Origin: Caldilineaceae bacterium
GTDB taxonomy: Bacteria > Chloroflexota > Anaerolineae > Caldilineales > Caldilineaceae
DNA: 64,000 nt
Direction of reading: 5' to 3'
NCBI GenBank assembly: GCA_026645575.1
Contig: JAPKMW010000058.1
Location: 1 to 64,000, forward strand
Below, piece after piece: positions 1 to 7,896 of this stretch. A model generated the notes under the pieces. That model saw only the letters and a list, made by a program, of their open reading frames with translations. It ran no database searches and had not been told where the DNA came from. The position numbers and the translations under genes are program-made. Position 1 is the stretch's first letter. Every line of letters begins with the position of its first letter.

Positions 1-38
1 AGAGCAGTGAATTTGCGGGTACGCAGTTCAGATAGCAT
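1..38 (-). CDS. 5' end of an unidentified gene cut by the left edge
   Basis: Leftward reading starts ATG-CTA-TCT-GAA and gives MLSELRTRKFTA before the edge. A strong AAGGAG lies 8 bases upstream of the ATG, which is the main reason to call it. Only 12 codons are visible, so no function can be given. Confidence 0.5.
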   Translation of the reverse strand, partial: MLSELRTRKFTA

Positions 39-62
39 TGGCTTTCTCCTTTTGGTTTGGTC

Positions 63-124
63 GGGGCGTCCGCTTGCCGGCGCCCCGGTTTCCACAAACC
101 AGGACGCCGGCAAGCGGACGCCCC
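63..124. repeat. Intergenic palindrome, GTAGGGGCG family
   Basis: Arms 63-82 and 105-124 are perfect 20-bp reverse complements (GGGGCGTCCGCTTGCCGGCG) around a 22-bp loop. The outer edge CGCCCCTAC matches the edges of the palindromes at 4569 and, more loosely, 27752 and 40574. No T-run follows. Confidence 0.85.
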
Positions 125-254
125 TACGTTGAATTGTCCTAGTTATACGCTTTGGTGGTCGTGGACTGGGCCAGCAAGTGATCCATGCTCCAACTCCAGG
201 GTCGTGGGATCGCCAGGAAGCAGAGAACTGCTTCTGAAATGGAATGTGGTAGTT

Positions 255-321
255 GGTTGGTTAGTTGGTTGGTTCGGTGATTGAGCTTGTCGAAATCACA
301 GAACTAACCAACTAACCAACC
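255..321. repeat. Intergenic palindrome, GGTTGGTTAGTTGG family
   Basis: Arms 255-275 and 301-321 pair over 21 bp with one mismatch. The loop carries GAGCTTGTCGAAAT, the complement of the TTTCGACAAGCTC in the loop at 21769. It lies just downstream of the small leftward gene that ends at 339. Confidence 0.85.
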
Positions 322-338
322 TCTGAATTCCTACCTAT

Positions 339-569
339 TTACGACTGATGATCAACCGCTTGCCCCCCGGTTTGGGCATTGAGAAAAGCACAGAGCGTCG
401 CCAGGTCAGCGAAGAGGATTGTTGTGCCGGTCTGCACACACTGCGCCGACGCCCGCCACGCCGACTGCGGGTGCGTCTGCCAGAGGCGCACCAGATAGGA
501 ATGGTAGCCGGCGGTGCCAACCGGTTGGTCTGGCGGCGGGGCTTGGGTTGCGGAACTTGCTTCTTGCAT
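339..569 (-). CDS. Small conserved-looking protein of unknown function
   Basis: A 76-residue protein if it starts at the ATG at 569, which has AGGTG 6 bases upstream; an in-frame ATG at 584 would add five residues but has no visible ribosome site. The C-terminal half (YHSYLVRLWQ then ASAQCVQTGTTILFADL then LCAFLNAQTG) has the amphipathic look of a folded domain. The frame is better than the overlapping alternatives. I do not recognise a named family. The gene is followed at once by the palindrome at 255-321 and is divergent from the SARP-type regulator. Confidence 0.5.
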   Translation of the reverse strand: MQEASSATQAPPPDQPVGTAGYHSYLVRLWQTHPQSAWRASAQCVQTGTTILFADLATLCAFLNAQTGGQAVDHQS

Positions 570-625
570 GAGCGACACCTGCATCACGAATCGATCTTTG
601 CTTGAACCGTAGCATAGCAAGCGTT

Positions 626-689
626 CGTGATGAAAACGTTATGAAATGGGCAGCCGATCGTGATGAAAGGTGAAAAGATCGTTATGAAA
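626..689. promoter_or_regulatory. Direct-repeat array upstream of SARP regulator (candidate operator)
   Basis: Four copies of CGT(G/T)ATGAAA start at 626, 637, 659 and 680, spaced 11, 22 and 21 bp. A degenerate copy (GGTGAAAAG) fills the 669-679 slot. SARP proteins are known to bind direct repeats with 11-bp periodicity, and a SARP-type gene starts at 964. Use as an operator is inferred. Confidence 0.5.
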
Positions 690-963
690 TCATCAGCACA
701 TTATGTTGTTGAGAACCAGTATGATACAATGGAATATACCATTTAATATTACATGCTTTGAACCATTAGGTTATCGACAAACAAGCTAGGCGAATTGGGC
801 CAGTGCGGCCGCCGACAGTGGTGGCTGTCAGCGTAATGTCACAACCGGTCGCGGCAAAGTTATGGTAAAGTGGCGTGATGGTTGAAGCAATGCGTGATCG
901 CGGTGTGGTCGCCACACCGCAGAAAGCTGGCTGGCAGTGATCATCGCCAGCGCGATAAAGAGC
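690..963. other. Leader region of the regulator gene
   Basis: AT-rich at 705-755 with a TATGATACAAT stretch that could serve as a -10 region, then GC-rich sequence. A GTG at 937 opens the same frame as the regulator but adds nine residues not expected in the family. No other gene is seen here. Confidence 0.3.
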
Positions 964-3900
964 ATGGCGCATCTTTCCCTGACCTTATTAGGTCAATTTC
1001 AAGTCCGGCTAGCCGATCAACTGTTGACGCACTTTGAATCGGATAAGGTGCGCGCGCTCTTGTGCTACCTGGCGGTGGAGCCGAGCGGCGTACCCCATAG
1101 CCGTGACTCGCTGGCGGCGCTCTTCTGGCCGGGGTACAGCGACGAAAGCGCCCGCACCAATTTACGCCAGACGCTCTTTCATTTGCGCAAGCTGTTGGGG
1201 GATGAACGCCAGGACGCAGCCCCCTTTCTGCTGGTCACCCGCCAAACGATTGCCTTGAATCCCGCCGCACCTTGTCAGGTCGATGTGCGTCAATTTAGTG
1301 CGCTCCTGGCAGCCACGGCCAGCCATAATCATCGCACCTTGGCCGATTGCGTTGCGTGTCGGCAACGGTTGCAACAGGCGGTGGGTCTCTATCAAGGCGA
1401 GTTTCTGGCCGGCTTTACCATTGCCGACAGCGATGGATTTGAAGAGTGGCGCCGCATGAGGCAAGAACAGTTACATGGGCAGGCGTTGACGGCCCTTACC
1501 CAGCTTGCCGACGCCGCCGAAGCCCTCATGGATTTTGCCGCGGCGCAGCGCTATGCCGAACGCCAGTTGCAATTAGAGCCGTGGCGGGAAGCGGCGCACC
1601 GCCAGATCATGCGCACCCTGGCCCAAAGCGGCCAGCGCGCTGCCGCCCTGGCCCAATACCAACGCTGCTGTGAGATCCTACACGCCGAATTTAAGGTCGA
1701 ACCGGACAGCGAAACTACGGCGTTGTTCCAACATATTCGCGCCGGCACACTTGACAAGGTGACCAGTGACAAGGTGGCAAGGTGGCAAGGTGACAAGGTG
1801 ACACCACCGACGAACACACCTTTCACCCTGTCACCCCCTCACCCTGTCACCCCCCCACCCCCCCACAACCTCCCCACGCCCCTCACCCCCTTTGTCGGGC
1901 GCGCCGGCGAGTTGGCAAAGCTGCTGCTACAATTGCAACAACCCAACTGCCGGTTATTGACCCTGGTCGGCCCTGGCGGCATGGGCAAAACACGGCTGGC
2001 CTTGGCGGTGGCGCGCCAACGGTTGGGCAGCTATGCCGATGGCGTCTTCTTTGTGTCGCTGGCGTCACTCACGGACGTGGCTGGGGTGGCGCCGACCATT
2101 GCCACAACGCTGGATCTGCGGTTGCCGGGCGGCGATCCCCAGGCGGCGTTGTTGAAGCTGCTGGCGCCCAAGCAACTCCTGCTCCTTTTGGACAATTTTG
2201 AACACCTGCTGGGGGCGGCGGGACTGGTGGCCGAACTGCTCCAAAGCGCGCCACGCGTCCAGATTCTCGTCACTTCGCGCGCCCGGCTCAATCTCCAGGG
2301 TGAACATTTCACGGTAGTGCAGCCGTTGAGCTTTGGCAGCGCCTTGGCTGTGGGCGAGATTGGGAGCGAGGCTGTGGCTGAAATCGTGGCCGAGGCGGCC
2401 AATGCTGATGCCGTTCGCCTCTTTGTGCAAAGCGCCCAGCACAACCAACCCGACTTTCGGCTCACGCCAACCAATCTGCCGGCGGTTTTGCGCATCTGTC
2501 AATTGGTGGAAGGGATGCCGCTGGGGCTGGAGATGGCCGCCGGCTGGGTTGAATTATTATCATTGACAGAAATTGCCGCTGAAATTGAACGAAGCGTTGA
2601 TTTTCTAACGGCGGAGTGGGCCAATGCGCCGGATCGTCAACGCAGTATGCGGGCCGTTTTCGCCTGGTCCTGGCATCTGCTCACGACCACCGAACAGAGA
2701 GTCTTTCGCCAGTTGGCCCTCTTTCGCGGCGGTTTTACGCGTGAAGCCGCCGAACAAGTGGCCGGCGCTTCGCTGCGTGTGTTGGCGGCGTTGGTACATA
2801 AATCGCTAGTGCGCCTTGTCGCGAGCGACGCCAATCAGTCGCCCGCCCGCTATGAAATCCACGAACTCTTGCGCCAATTGGCTGCCGAGCAGTTGGCCGG
2901 CGACCCAGTTGAATACGAAGCGGTCGGGACGCATCACAGTGAGTTCTACTTAGCCTTTGTCACTGCGCGCGAGAGCCGCCTGACGCGCGTCGAACCACGC
3001 GACACGGCGGCTGAAATCCAGACGGAGATTGATAATATTCGGCAAGCTTGGGCGTGGGCCGTGCAGCGCTGCCATATCCCGCGCCTTGGGCCGGCAGCGT
3101 GGACCTTGCGCTGCTTTTATGAGACCATGGGCTACTTGTCCGAAGGCATCCAAGCCTTTCAAGCGGTGGTTGAACAGATCAGCAGCCAGCCAGGGCCGGT
3201 TCTGCGCAAGTTGAGCGCCATCCATGCCAATCTGCTTATATCACAGGGTCGGTATGAACAAGGGATTACGGCGGCCCAGCAGGTCATTGCCGCGGTCAAA
3301 ACAGATGACGCACCGGAGGCGTTGGCGCTCAGTCATCTCAGTTGGGGGCAAGCGCTCCACCGACAAGGCCAATTTACCGAGGCCCAGCGCCATTATGAGC
3401 AAACGTTGCAATTGGTTCATACCGCACACGCCCAGTTTGGCCCCAGTGAACTCTTATATGATGTCGAATGTACGGCCCAAATTTGGTTATGTGGTCTCTC
3501 TAACGATCTCGGCCTTTTTGAAAAGGCGCGCACCCACGTCAACCAGAGTTTACATCTGGCCCAAACCCTGGGCAAGCGGCGTGTGGAAATGACTTGCCTG
3601 GTCAATCTGGCCAATATTGCCCGCGAGCGCGGCGATTATCCAGCGGCGCGCCGCGACTATGAACAGGCGCTGCGCTTGGTTCCCCACGTCGGCTACCGCT
3701 GGGCGGAAGCGAGCTGTCAATTTGAACTCGGGGATGTGGTGCGCCTGCAAGGGGAATACAGCCTAGCCATTACCCTGATCAAAGGGGCGTTGGCTCTGTT
3801 TCGGACAATGGGCGTGCGTGATCTCGAAGCCCTTGCGTTGATCTGGCTGGGGCGGCTCTATACCTATGTCGGTGATTATGCCCAAGCCGATCAATGGCTG

Positions 3901-4533
3901 GCGCGCTACCTCGCTTCGGCGCCCGAAGTCAAAAGACGGGAAGCCGAGATCACCTCTCTTCATGCGCGCCTGGTGCTGGCGCTGCACCGGGACGAGCCGA
4001 CGCAGACGTTGATTGATGCCTGTCAAGCCTGGCAGATCGACCAACCCTTTGGTTTTCAAGTGGCGCGGGCCTATGCACTTGTGCTGATTGGTCATGCCCA
4101 AACCCATGTCGGCCAATTCACTAACGCGACAGCCGCTTATCAGCAAGCGATCACCCTGTATAACGAGGTCGGTCGCGCCGATATGGCCGCCGAAGCACAG
4201 GCCGGACTGGCCGTCATTGCCTACAAGCAGGGCGATTGCGGCCAGGCGCAGCATTTGGTGGAAACGGTGCTGCAACTCCTGGTTGATTGTCCGACTGCGG
4301 GCCAGGATGAACCCTTTTATCTCTATCTCACCTGTTATCAAATCCTGGCAGCGGCGCATGACCCGCGGGCCATCCCGCTCCTACAGCAAGGCCACACCTT
4401 GCTGCAACAGTACGCCGACCGGATCACCGATGATGCCTTGCGCCGCTCCTTCTGGGAAAATGTACCGACCCATCGTGCCTTGCACCAGATTTACTGCGCG
4501 CAGTTAACCGGCGATGGGCCTATCGATAGGTAG
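964..4533 (+). CDS. BTAD/SARP-type transcriptional regulator with NB-ARC ATPase and TPR
   Basis: An AfsR-like multidomain regulator of 1189 residues. Residues about 3-95 form an OmpR-type winged helix (LLGQFQVRL, RTNLRQTLFHLRKLLGD). The BTAD helical domain follows to about 260. Then comes an odd Pro/Lys-rich linker (about 263-308), and an NB-ARC ATPase with Walker A GPGGMGKTR near 336, Walker B LLLLLDNFEHL near 405 and sensor LVTSRARLN. TPR helices fill the last ~550 residues. The ATG at 964 is chosen over the GTG at 937 because MAHLSLTLLGQFQV is the usual start in this family. Targets are unknown; such proteins normally act as nucleotide-gated activators. The gene stands alone, with the 11-bp-phased repeats 275-340 bp upstream. 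Confidence 0.9.
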   Translation: MAHLSLTLLGQFQVRLADQLLTHFESDKVRALLCYLAVEPSGVPHSRDSLAALFWPGYSDESARTNLRQTLFHLRKLLGDERQDAAPFLLVTRQTIALNPAAPCQVDVRQFSALLAATASHNHRTLADCVACRQRLQQAVGLYQGEFLAGFTIADSDGFEEWRRMRQEQLHGQALTALTQLADAAEALMDFAAAQRYAERQLQLEPWREAAHRQIMRTLAQSGQRAAALAQYQRCCEILHAEFKVEPDSETTALFQHIRAGTLDKVTSDKVARWQGDKVTPPTNTPFTLSPPHPVTPPPPHNLPTPLTPFVGRAGELAKLLLQLQQPNCRLLTLVGPGGMGKTRLALAVARQRLGSYADGVFFVSLASLTDVAGVAPTIATTLDLRLPGGDPQAALLKLLAPKQLLLLLDNFEHLLGAAGLVAELLQSAPRVQILVTSRARLNLQGEHFTVVQPLSFGSALAVGEIGSEAVAEIVAEAANADAVRLFVQSAQHNQPDFRLTPTNLPAVLRICQLVEGMPLGLEMAAGWVELLSLTEIAAEIERSVDFLTAEWANAPDRQRSMRAVFAWSWHLLTTTEQRVFRQLALFRGGFTREAAEQVAGASLRVLAALVHKSLVRLVASDANQSPARYEIHELLRQLAAEQLAGDPVEYEAVGTHHSEFYLAFVTARESRLTRVEPRDTAAEIQTEIDNIRQAWAWAVQRCHIPRLGPAAWTLRCFYETMGYLSEGIQAFQAVVEQISSQPGPVLRKLSAIHANLLISQGRYEQGITAAQQVIAAVKTDDAPEALALSHLSWGQALHRQGQFTEAQRHYEQTLQLVHTAHAQFGPSELLYDVECTAQIWLCGLSNDLGLFEKARTHVNQSLHLAQTLGKRRVEMTCLVNLANIARERGDYPAARRDYEQALRLVPHVGYRWAEASCQFELGDVVRLQGEYSLAITLIKGALALFRTMGVRDLEALALIWLGRLYTYVGDYAQADQWLARYLASAPEVKRREAEITSLHARLVLALHRDEPTQTLIDACQAWQIDQPFGFQVARAYALVLIGHAQTHVGQFTNATAAYQQAITLYNEVGRADMAAEAQAGLAVIAYKQGDCGQAQHLVETVLQLLVDCPTAGQDEPFYLYLTCYQILAAAHDPRAIPLLQQGHTLLQQYADRITDDALRRSFWENVPTHRALHQIYCAQLTGDGPIDR
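1752..1870. repeat. Palindromic low-complexity element inside a coding linker
   Basis: The left part (1752-1803) is built from the word GACAAGGTG and the right part (1820-1870) from CACCCTGTC, so the two pair as a long imperfect stem. It resembles the intergenic palindromes but is read in frame as the Asp-Lys-Val / Pro-rich linker between the BTAD and NB-ARC domains. Confidence 0.7.
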
Positions 4534-4568
4534 TACAAGCAATCCGTAACCGTTGTTGGTGAAAATAG

Positions 4569-4626
4569 GTAGGGGCGTACCCTTGCGGTCGCCCCAGATT
4601 GGGCGACCGCAAGGGTACGCCCCTAC
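4569..4626. repeat. Intergenic palindrome, GTAGGGGCG family, perfect 26-bp stem
   Basis: Arms 4569-4594 and 4601-4626 are perfect complements with a 6-bp loop (CAGATT). It lies between two convergent genes, so it could stop transcription from both sides, although no T-run follows on either strand. Confidence 0.9.
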
Positions 4627-4716
4627 GGATGAGGATCTTCTTCTTTGGCACGAACTAGCACAGATTGCTTTCCTACGCTGCAACCATCCGCGCTTCCTGA
4701 ACCCGCGCCCCAACCA

Positions 4717-6159
4717 TCAGCCATGCCCAACATAGATCGTCTTAGTGCGGGTGTAGAACTCAATGGCGGCCTGGCCTTGTTCTTTGAAAGTATTGGCGCT
4801 GGAATTCTTGAAGCCGCCAAAGGGCGCTTGCAGGGCCAGACCGGTGGTCGGCTCGTTGATCTTGACGACGCCGGCCTCAATGCGGTTGGCAAAGGTAAAG
4901 GCTTTCTGCAAGTCATTGGTGACAATGGCGGCGGAGAGGCCAAATTGGATGCTGTTGGCTTTCTCAATCGCATCGTCCACGTTCTTGGCCCGAATCACGC
5001 TGATGACTGGGCCGAAAATCTCCTCTTGGGCAATGCGCATCTGCACATCGACATCGCTGAAGACGGTCGGTTGGACAAAGTAGCCGCCCTCTTTGGCACG
5101 ATCACCGCCAATCAGTAACTTAGCGCCTTCGTCTTTGCCGATCTTGATATAGTCGAGGTCGGTCTTCAGTTGATCCTCACTGACTGCCGGCCCCATGGTG
5201 ACGCCGCTTTCCAAGCCGTTGCCGACAACAAGGCTGCGCGCCTTGGCGGTCAGCGCGGCGGAAAAAGCGTCAGCAATGCCCTCTTCGACGATCACGCGGC
5301 TGGCGGCGGTACACGCCTGGCCAGTGAGACCAAAGCCGCTGACCGACGCCAGTTGCACGGCCTTATCGATATCGGCATCGTTGAGAACGATCATGGGGTT
5401 TTTGCCCCCCATCTCCAACTGGACACGGGTCAGGTTGGGCATGGCTTTCTCATAAATCTTCATGCCCACGCTGTAGGAGCCGGTGAAACTGATGCCGCTA
5501 AGACCCTTGTTGCCCACCAAAACATCGCCGACCAGCCGCCCAGAGCCGGTGATCAAGTTGACCACGCCCTTGGGCAAACCAGCCTCCACCAACACTTCGA
5601 CAAGACGATAGGCCGATTCCGGCGTAAAGGAAGCCGGTTTGAAGACCACGGTATTGCCATAGATCAATGCCGGGGCCATCTTCCAGGCGGGGATGGCTAT
5701 GGGGAAATTCCAGGGCGTCACCAGCGCTACCACGCCGAGAGGCTCACGGCGGGTATAGAGCAGTTCGCCGCCGGTGTTGCTGGGAATAACATCGCCGCCG
5801 GCGCGCCAGCCTTCGCCGGCATAGTATTTGAAGATGTCGCGGGCGCGCAACACTTCGCCGGTCGCTTCGGCGCGGGTCTTGCCCTCCTCGCGGCTGAGGA
5901 TTTCGGCCAACTCTTTCTGGCGGGCATCCAGGATTTGGCTGACTTTGTCCAGAATGGCGCCTCGCGCTGGCGCCGGCATACCCGCCCACGCCGGCAGCGC
6001 AACCTGGGCAGCAGCCACAGCGGCATTGACATCGTCGGCTGTTGCCGAGGGAAAGGCGCCGATTACTTCATCAATTTTAGCGGGGTTGCGGTTTTCAAAA
6101 GTGGCGCCGTTGGCGGCGGCCACCCATTCACCGGCGATCAGGTTTTTGAAGGTCTGCAT
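4717..6159 (-). CDS. Aldehyde dehydrogenase, probably alpha-ketoglutarate semialdehyde dehydrogenase
   Basis: NAD(P)-dependent aldehyde dehydrogenase of 480 residues, the usual family length. Visible motifs are the cofactor loop TPWNFPIAIPAWKMAPAL, the FTGS turn, the general-base Glu in LEMGGKNP (near 249) and the nucleophile Cys in TGQACTA (near 282). It resembles the Bacillus glucarate-operon enzyme YcbD/GucD in several stretches (YYAGEGWR, GDVIPS, LQAPFGG), so oxidation of 2,5-dioxopentanoate to 2-oxoglutarate is the favoured role. The start at 6159 has AGGAG 6 bases upstream; a longer frame to 6222 has no such site. It follows the FAH-family and NUDIX genes on the same strand. The glucarate dehydratase-type gene at 14112 supports the assignment, but exact substrate is inferred. 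Confidence 0.85.
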   Translation of the reverse strand: MQTFKNLIAGEWVAAANGATFENRNPAKIDEVIGAFPSATADDVNAAVAAAQVALPAWAGMPAPARGAILDKVSQILDARQKELAEILSREEGKTRAEATGEVLRARDIFKYYAGEGWRAGGDVIPSNTGGELLYTRREPLGVVALVTPWNFPIAIPAWKMAPALIYGNTVVFKPASFTPESAYRLVEVLVEAGLPKGVVNLITGSGRLVGDVLVGNKGLSGISFTGSYSVGMKIYEKAMPNLTRVQLEMGGKNPMIVLNDADIDKAVQLASVSGFGLTGQACTAASRVIVEEGIADAFSAALTAKARSLVVGNGLESGVTMGPAVSEDQLKTDLDYIKIGKDEGAKLLIGGDRAKEGGYFVQPTVFSDVDVQMRIAQEEIFGPVISVIRAKNVDDAIEKANSIQFGLSAAIVTNDLQKAFTFANRIEAGVVKINEPTTGLALQAPFGGFKNSSANTFKEQGQAAIEFYTRTKTIYVGHG

Positions 6160-6251
6160 GGTTGTCTCCTCTGTTGCTACAATGAATTGGGGGAGGAGCG
6201 AATTGGATTGTGGCGGTGGCAACCACCACGATACACTAACACGCAGGCTTA

Positions 6252-6791
6252 TTAAAGCAGACCCAGCGCAGCTTGTAAGAAAAGCCGATCACTTTCTAAG
6301 AGAGGGATTGGTTCGATTTGGGTAAGCGGCACAAATTCGGCGCCCAATTCGTAGCCACCTTGTTCTCTGGCTGCGGGGTGGTAACTTACCCCCTGGGCGA
6401 CATAGACAAGCTGGGCAAACACAGGATAGGGGGCGTTGATGTGCGGGGGCTTGGGGGTCAAGTAATCAAAGTGCTTGACCCCCAACAGTGGACCGATGGT
6501 TACCTGCCAGCCCGTCTCTTCTAGCACCTCACGCGTTGCCGTCGCGGCATAGCTTTCGCCTGCTTCTCGCCGTCCACCAGGCAAAATGTGGCAGCCATCG
6601 GGATCTTGGACGACCAATACCGTGTCACCACGTAGAACAACCGCCCGCACCGATGTGATGAATTCGTCCGGTGGCGGTGCCGAGTGCAGGTACGTGTTGA
6701 CCTGAAAGCGCGCTGCCGGCCAGTCATACACCTCGGTGACTAGACTGGTCAGCGGCGCGATAAAGGTCTGCAAGGCATCGGCTCTATCCAT
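6252..6791 (-). CDS. NUDIX hydrolase
   Basis: A 179-residue NUDIX protein. The box GGRREAGESYAATATREVLE with the following ETGW matches G-x5-E-x7-R-E-x2-E-E, so Mg-dependent cleavage of a nucleoside diphosphate derivative is expected. Substrate cannot be read from sequence. The ATG lies one base after the stop codon of the upstream FAH-family gene, so the two are translationally linked. A second NUDIX gene is at 12899. Confidence 0.85.
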   Translation of the reverse strand: MDRADALQTFIAPLTSLVTEVYDWPAARFQVNTYLHSAPPPDEFITSVRAVVLRGDTVLVVQDPDGCHILPGGRREAGESYAATATREVLEETGWQVTIGPLLGVKHFDYLTPKPPHINAPYPVFAQLVYVAQGVSYHPAAREQGGYELGAEFVPLTQIEPIPLLESDRLFLQAALGLL

Positions 6792-6792
6792 C

Positions 6793-7611
6793 TTACGCCA
6801 CGCGGTTGTCTAACACCAGCCCTTCAATCGTAATGCGAATCAGGTCGCGGCTTTGGAGGGTGAAATTATCCCCTGGCACAATGCCCGTGCCGGTCATCAG
6901 GAAGACGCCGTGGGGGAAGCTCAGTTCGCGACAGAGATAGGCGGCCAGTTCGGGGAAGTTGCGCTTCATCTTGCTGGTGGCAGTTTCGCCTTCAAAGACC
7001 AGATCGCCATTGCGCTCGATCTGAAGCTTGACGGTCAGGTTAGTCAGTTGGTCGGCGGTCGCCAAGTGGATGGCAGGACCGATGGCGCAGGAACCGTTGT
7101 AGGTTTTGGCCTGGGGCAGATAGAGCGGATTGGCCCCTTCGATGTCACGCGAGGACATATCGTTGCCAACCGTGTAGCCGACAATTTCGCCGTGGGCGTT
7201 GATCACCAACGTGACCTCCGGCTCCGGCACATTCCAGGTTGAGTCGGCGCGAATGCGCACTGCTTCGCCGCTGCCCACCGTGCGCCAGCCCAATTGCTTG
7301 AAGAAAATTTCGGGTCGTTCAGCCTCGTAGACCTTCTGGTAGACATCGGCGACGGTCGATTCGGCCTTGCGGGCATCGCGGCTGCGCAGATAGGTGACGC
7401 CGCTGCCCCACACTTCCTGGTTGGCTTCAATGGGAACCAGGGTTGGTTCGTTGGTTGATTGGCTGGATTGACCAGCGAGGGAGTGGAGCAGGGTAGTCAT
7501 TGCGGCTTGGGGGAGGGCAAGCAGGGCAGACAGTGTGACGCCCTGGGGCAAAAGTTTGCCATCGACAGCCCAACAGGGGCCGACAGCGGTTTGGTGACGG
7601 GTGAGTTGCAT
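6793..7611 (-). CDS. Fumarylacetoacetate hydrolase-family protein
   Basis: A 272-residue FAH-superfamily enzyme. The core is recognisable from the metal-site region PEPEVTLVINAHGEIVGYTV followed by GNDMSSRDIEG and KTYNGSCAIGP. Family members hydrolyse or dehydrate 2-keto acids. With a ketoglutarate semialdehyde dehydrogenase next door, a 2-keto-3-deoxy sugar acid dehydratase like the Sulfolobus arabinonate-pathway enzyme is plausible, but this is inference. The start at 7611 has a near-perfect GAGGAGG 5 bases upstream. A frame extending to 7668 lacks support. First gene of a leftward three-gene unit. Confidence 0.85.
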   Translation of the reverse strand: MQLTRHQTAVGPCWAVDGKLLPQGVTLSALLALPQAAMTTLLHSLAGQSSQSTNEPTLVPIEANQEVWGSGVTYLRSRDARKAESTVADVYQKVYEAERPEIFFKQLGWRTVGSGEAVRIRADSTWNVPEPEVTLVINAHGEIVGYTVGNDMSSRDIEGANPLYLPQAKTYNGSCAIGPAIHLATADQLTNLTVKLQIERNGDLVFEGETATSKMKRNFPELAAYLCRELSFPHGVFLMTGTGIVPGDNFTLQSRDLIRITIEGLVLDNRVA

Positions 7612-7896
7612 AAGGTCCTCCTCGTAATTGCTCAATAGGTGTGATCGCCAATGGCGCGTTGACTGCATATAGTGTACCAGCGTTGCGCCATCCTGCCAAG
7701 CGACAGGAATAGTTCGCTGCCAATCCTCGCTCTGTGACCAGGGGCAAGCTCACCAGATGGATAGGGACATTAGGCTGTTTTTGTTATAAACTATACCGTT
7801 AGGATTTGTATCATTTTAGACAAGCGCCATAAACTTGCCATGAATCCGCGGATGAACAGCCCTTCGAGCGTTACCCAACCGTGAAAGGAATAGCTT
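7612..7896. other. Divergent intergenic region
   Basis: Holds promoters for the leftward FAH operon and the rightward secreted protein. A TTGTTATAAACTATACC stretch near 7780-7797 is the only promoter-like AT-rich block. No palindrome comparable to the others was seen. Confidence 0.3.

Noticed and set aside
57..284. 75-codon open frame at the left end
   Set aside because: It is the translation of two palindromic repeats and has no ribosome site.
5170..6255. 361-codon rightward open frame
   Set aside because: Lies opposite the aldehyde dehydrogenase gene; composition is that of an antisense frame in GC-rich DNA.
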